Part shown: positions 13,941 through 16,526 of the stretch, piece by piece
Position numbering within the stretch: position 1 is the stretch's first letter
Layout: each line of letters opens with the position of its first letter
Origin: an uncultured Collinsella sp.
Lineage (GTDB): Bacteria; Actinomycetota; Coriobacteriia; Coriobacteriales; Coriobacteriaceae
Assembly (NCBI GenBank): GCA_902493835.1
Contig: CABURG010000024.1
Span: 1 to 16,526 of the forward strand
Direction: 5' to 3'
DNA: 16,526 nt
Position numbers and translations under genes: made by a program
The notes under the pieces: generated by a model
The model's database searches: none
The model's input: only the letters and a program-made list of their open reading frames with translations
What the model was told of the DNA's origin: nothing

Positions 13941-15458
13941 ATGGCGCTCTATCTGGGTATTGATATTGGGACAAGCGCCTCTAAAGGCGTTTTAATCGAT
14001 GATCGATGCAACATCGTTTGCCAAGCCTCTTGTGGACATGAGACGGACAACCCGTGTGACGGATGGTACCAGCATGATGCGGAGGCAGTTTGGTGGGGCG
14101 ATTTTTGCCGCTTGTCGCGCGAGCTGGTGGCGCGATCGGGGGTTAACGCGGCACAGATCGGATGCGTGGGCCTTTCCGCATTGGGTTGCGACTGTGTGCC
14201 GGTCGATACCGAGTGCAACGCGCTGGCGCCCGCGATTTTGTATGGAGTCGATGCACGTTCGAAGCCGCAGATTGACGAGCTTCTTTCCGAATATGGGTCA
14301 GATCGCGCACGCGAGCTTTTCGGGCACGATCCCTGTTCGTCAGATATTGCTCCCAAGATCTTGTGGTTTAAGGAGAATATGCCCGAGGTGCACGAACGTG
14401 CCGCGAAGTTCCTGACGGCGTCATCGTTTCTATGCGCAAAGTTGACGGGGCGTTTTACGGTGGACCGTTATTTGGCGGAGGATTTTCTTCCCCTATACGA
14501 CCGCTACACCTGGAAGGTTGATGCTCGGGAATGTGCTCGTTTCTGCCGGCCTGACCAGATGGCGGAGGTAATGTCGGCTACCGATATTGCCGGGGTGATT
14601 ACGCGGTGTGCGGCTGAGGCGACGGGGCTCGCGGCAGGGACACCTGTCTTAGTGGGAACGGGCGACTCTGGTGCCGAGGCCATTTCGACGGGTGTATTCC
14701 GTCCCGGCGATATGATGGTTCAGTTGGGGAGTACGGCGTATTTCATCTACCTAGCTGATCATATGATCGATGATGCCCGCCTGTGGCCGGGGACGTTTAT
14801 CATTCCCGGAACTTACGGGATCTGCGCGGGGACCAATACGGCGGGCGCACTCACATCGTGGCTGCGCCAAGAGCTGTATCGCGACGCCGTAGAGGCCGAG
14901 GGCCACGGTGGTCCCGATGCCTATTCGGTTATGGCGCATGATGCCGCCGATGTGGCGCCGGGTGCCGATGGGCTCCTGTGTCTGCCGTACTTTGCGGGGG
15001 AGCGTACTCCGCTCAACGATCCCGAGGCGCGTGGCGTCTTCTTTGGCCTGACCGGAAGGCATACGCGAGCCCATATGGTTCGCGCCGCCTTGGAAGGCGT
15101 CGCGTATACCGTTGCATCCCATGTCGACATTATCGAGCGAGAGCATGGACTGCCAATTGGGCGCATTATGCTTGTCGGAGGTGGAACCAAGAATCCAGTT
15201 TGGATGCAGGCTATCGCCGACGTATGCGGGCGCGAGGTCTCGGTTGCCAAGGTTACGGTGGGCGCATGCTTCGGTGATGCCATCATGGCAGCTCTCGCAG
15301 GTGGTGCCTATGCATCATGGGATGAGCTCGCCCGAGTCCTTGGCGTTGCGCAAACAATCGCGCCCGATATGGCTGCCCACGAGTTATATGTGTCGCGCCG
15401 TCATATCTTCGACGAATTGTATGCACGCAACCGTGATCTCATGCACGAATTGGTGTAA
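13941..15458 (+). CDS. FGGY-family carbohydrate kinase, xylulokinase-like
   Basis: This is a 505-residue ATP-dependent sugar kinase with the two-domain actin-like fold. The phosphate-1 motif is YLGIDIGTSASKGVLID at the N-terminus. The catalytic aspartate is D242 in GTGDSGAEAISTG. The C-terminal FGGY signature region is LVGGGTKNPVWMQAIADV, and the C-domain has LPYFAGERTPLNDPEARGVFFGL. Length and motifs match xylulokinase-like members, which also include kinases of ribulose, fuculose, rhamnulose, gluconate and erythritol. No xylose isomerase or other pentose gene is nearby, so a ketopentose substrate is not established. The ATG at 13941 follows a GAGGGGAG site. It is the last gene of the cluster and converges on the TatD gene. 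Confidence 0.9.
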   Translation: MALYLGIDIGTSASKGVLIDDRCNIVCQASCGHETDNPCDGWYQHDAEAVWWGDFCRLSRELVARSGVNAAQIGCVGLSALGCDCVPVDTECNALAPAILYGVDARSKPQIDELLSEYGSDRARELFGHDPCSSDIAPKILWFKENMPEVHERAAKFLTASSFLCAKLTGRFTVDRYLAEDFLPLYDRYTWKVDARECARFCRPDQMAEVMSATDIAGVITRCAAEATGLAAGTPVLVGTGDSGAEAISTGVFRPGDMMVQLGSTAYFIYLADHMIDDARLWPGTFIIPGTYGICAGTNTAGALTSWLRQELYRDAVEAEGHGGPDAYSVMAHDAADVAPGADGLLCLPYFAGERTPLNDPEARGVFFGLTGRHTRAHMVRAALEGVAYTVASHVDIIEREHGLPIGRIMLVGGGTKNPVWMQAIADVCGREVSVAKVTVGACFGDAIMAALAGGAYASWDELARVLGVAQTIAPDMAAHELYVSRRHIFDELYARNRDLMHELV

Positions 15459-15485
15459 TGCTGCCGAATTGTACTGCCTACCAAT

Positions 15486-15516
15486 AGGGACTGCGTTGTG
15501 CGATTCGCATGTCCCT
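15486..15516. terminator. Hairpin between convergent genes
   Basis: AGGGACTGCG (15486-15495) pairs with CGCA plus GTCCCT (15506-15516), with one bulged base at 15510, around a ten-base loop. It lies between the FGGY kinase stop and the TatD stop, where both transcripts should end. The T-tract is poor on both strands, so termination efficiency is uncertain. Confidence 0.5.
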
Positions 15517-15537
15517 TGGCATGTTTGCCCACAGGGG

Positions 15538-16320
15538 CTAGCGAAGGTCAAAAACAGAGTGCGCATTTGTTAAAACTGCCGACTCGATGCGCTTTGCGTC
15601 ACAATTTTTGAGCGAGGCGATGCGTTCTGAGGTCCTTGTGAGCGATTTGATGAGCGACTGCGCGCTTGTTTCTGTGTTTGCCTCCGCTGGTGCATCGGTC
15701 TCGAGCAGTAAACGATCGAGTGGAATCTGTCGTGCGTATTCGCGTCCTCGTTTAGACGCGAGCATGCGTTCGTTGACGGAAAAATAACAGTCCGCATCAC
15801 GCGCGCGGACGAGCTCGTCCGAAGTGCCGCTAAACCAGTGGAAGATGATAACGGGGGAGTCGGGGTTTGGGATGAGTAGTCCATGCGATTCGAGGACGTC
15901 CAGTACGGCTCCTGCCGAACGAACGGCGTGAATTGATATCACGCGCCCGGTAAGAGGATGCTGCACGAGTGTATCGCAGAGCCGGTCAAATGCCTGTATT
16001 TGTAGCGGCTCACTTCCGGCAAAGCGTGCGGAAAAGTCGAGTCCCACCTCGCCGATGTAGCGCTCTTGGGCAGCAACTTCGCAAAGCAGATCGACTTCGG
16101 CAGGACCGCAGCGGCCGTCGGCGAGCCACCAGGGGTGGAGCCCAACGCCAGCGATGATGCCTGGTAGGCGACGGGCGCGCTCGTTTGCGGCCGAAAAGTC
16201 GCGTGGGTCGACCCCGCAGTCAAAGAGCCCCAGACCCGACGCCGCCGACTCACTGGCTGCAGCATCGGGGCCGAGCATCAAATCAAGATGACAATGCGTG
16301 TCAAAGAATTGCGGTTCCAT
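15538..16320 (-). CDS. TatD-family metal-dependent hydrolase (DNase-like)
   Basis: This is a 260-residue TIM-barrel hydrolase of the TatD family, whose members are cytosolic metal-dependent DNases, some with 3'-5' exonuclease activity. Metal-site motifs are present in order: FFDTHCHLD (H9, H11), GEVGLD, ISIHAV, IFHWFSG and LLLETDAP. All the expected residues are visible, unlike in the two amidohydrolases of the neighbouring cluster. The start at 16320 has an AGGA site nine bases upstream. That site lies in a small inverted repeat (GCAGGA/TCCTGC, 16322-16335). The gene follows a TcdA-like gene by 14 bp and is probably cotranscribed with it. Confidence 0.9.
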   Translation of the reverse strand: MEPQFFDTHCHLDLMLGPDAAASESAASGLGLFDCGVDPRDFSAANERARRLPGIIAGVGLHPWWLADGRCGPAEVDLLCEVAAQERYIGEVGLDFSARFAGSEPLQIQAFDRLCDTLVQHPLTGRVISIHAVRSAGAVLDVLESHGLLIPNPDSPVIIFHWFSGTSDELVRARDADCYFSVNERMLASKRGREYARQIPLDRLLLETDAPAEANTETSAQSLIKSLTRTSERIASLKNCDAKRIESAVLTNAHSVFDLR

Positions 16321-16334
16321 CGCAGGACATCCTG

Positions 16335-16526
16335 CTAGTCCAGGCGTTGGCCGTCGGCGCGTACGCGCTCGGTGCCGCGCCCGCTGATCTGGCGGATAAC
16401 CTCGCCGGCAATCATCTGACCCATGATGGGCGGCATAAAGCTGGCGGTACCCAACTCGGTACGCTCGTGGATGTTGGACGGGTCGCGGGGTTGGGTCTTA
16501 ACCGATTCCTCGCAGCTAAACAGCAC
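16335..16526 (-). CDS. tcdA: TcdA/ThiF-type tRNA t6A dehydratase, C-terminal fragment
   Basis: The last 63 residues of a protein that continues beyond the right edge are visible. The GTG at the edge is an internal valine codon, not a start. The sequence VLFSCEESVK...LGTASFMPPIMGQMIAGEVIRQI matches the C-terminal end of TcdA/CsdL/YgdL proteins, including the FSxE segment and the SFxPPxxGxxxAGEVIR helix. These E1-like enzymes use ATP to cyclise N6-threonylcarbamoyladenosine in tRNAs. The nucleotide-binding part is outside the window, so the assignment rests on the tail alone. It lies 14 bp upstream of tatD in the same direction. Confidence 0.7.
   Translation of the reverse strand: MLFSCEESVKTQPRDPSNIHERTELGTASFMPPIMGQMIAGEVIRQISGRGTERVRADGQRLD

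Noticed and set aside
13941..15458. Naming the FGGY kinase xylB
   Set aside because: FGGY kinases share these motifs across many substrates, and no xylose isomerase or pentose transporter is present in the window.

Overview
The window looks like a chromosomal segment from a moderately GC-rich anaerobic gut actinobacterium, most likely Coriobacteriia and plausibly Collinsella. This is inferred from codon usage, strong Shine-Dalgarno sites and gene families (YfcC carrier, Frl-type sugar-amine enzymes, SgcQ/BtpA). It was not checked by any search. I see no tRNA, rRNA, CRISPR array, insertion sequence or phage gene.

Layout. (1) 1-774, minus strand: the N-terminal 258 codons of an unrecognised, probably helical protein that runs off the left edge. 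(2) 775-1530: a 756-bp gap with a short tandem repeat and a striking 122-bp palindrome with no spacer (1211-1332), followed by two smaller inverted repeats in front of the next gene. (3) 1531-3921, plus strand: deoC (deoxyribose-phosphate aldolase) and two HAD phosphatases, one Cof-type and one beta-phosphoglucomutase-like. An intrinsic terminator sits directly before the second phosphatase. (4) 4072-4815: a GntR/HutC-family regulator with a UTRA ligand domain, behind its own promoter-like palindrome and a strong leader hairpin.

(5) 5033-15458: a ten-gene, same-strand catabolic cluster, probably controlled by that regulator. Module A holds a YfcC-family carrier, an amidohydrolase-3 protein, a FrlC-like TIM-barrel epimerase, a FrlB-like SIS deglycase and a FrlD-like PfkB kinase. 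This is the core of an Amadori-product (fructosamine) pathway: import, epimerisation, 6-phosphorylation, then cleavage to sugar phosphate plus amine. A near-perfect terminator hairpin (10921-10954) separates it from module B: a second, divergent FrlD-like kinase, an amidohydrolase-2 TIM barrel, a YjbQ/UPF0047 protein, a BtpA/SgcQ-family TIM barrel and a FGGY sugar kinase. Module B has no obvious textbook pathway. Both amidohydrolases have lost one histidine of the usual N-terminal HxH metal site, and they have lost different ones.

(6) 15538-16526, minus strand: a TatD-family nuclease/hydrolase and, 14 nt upstream of it, the C-terminal end of a ThiF/TcdA-type tRNA t6A dehydratase that runs off the right edge. 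These converge on the catabolic cluster across a short hairpin.

The most unusual items are the long palindrome at 1211-1332, whose G·T-biased non-Watson-Crick pairs suggest an RNA hairpin from the plus strand, and the two-module Frl-like operon with duplicated kinases and degenerate amidohydrolase sites.
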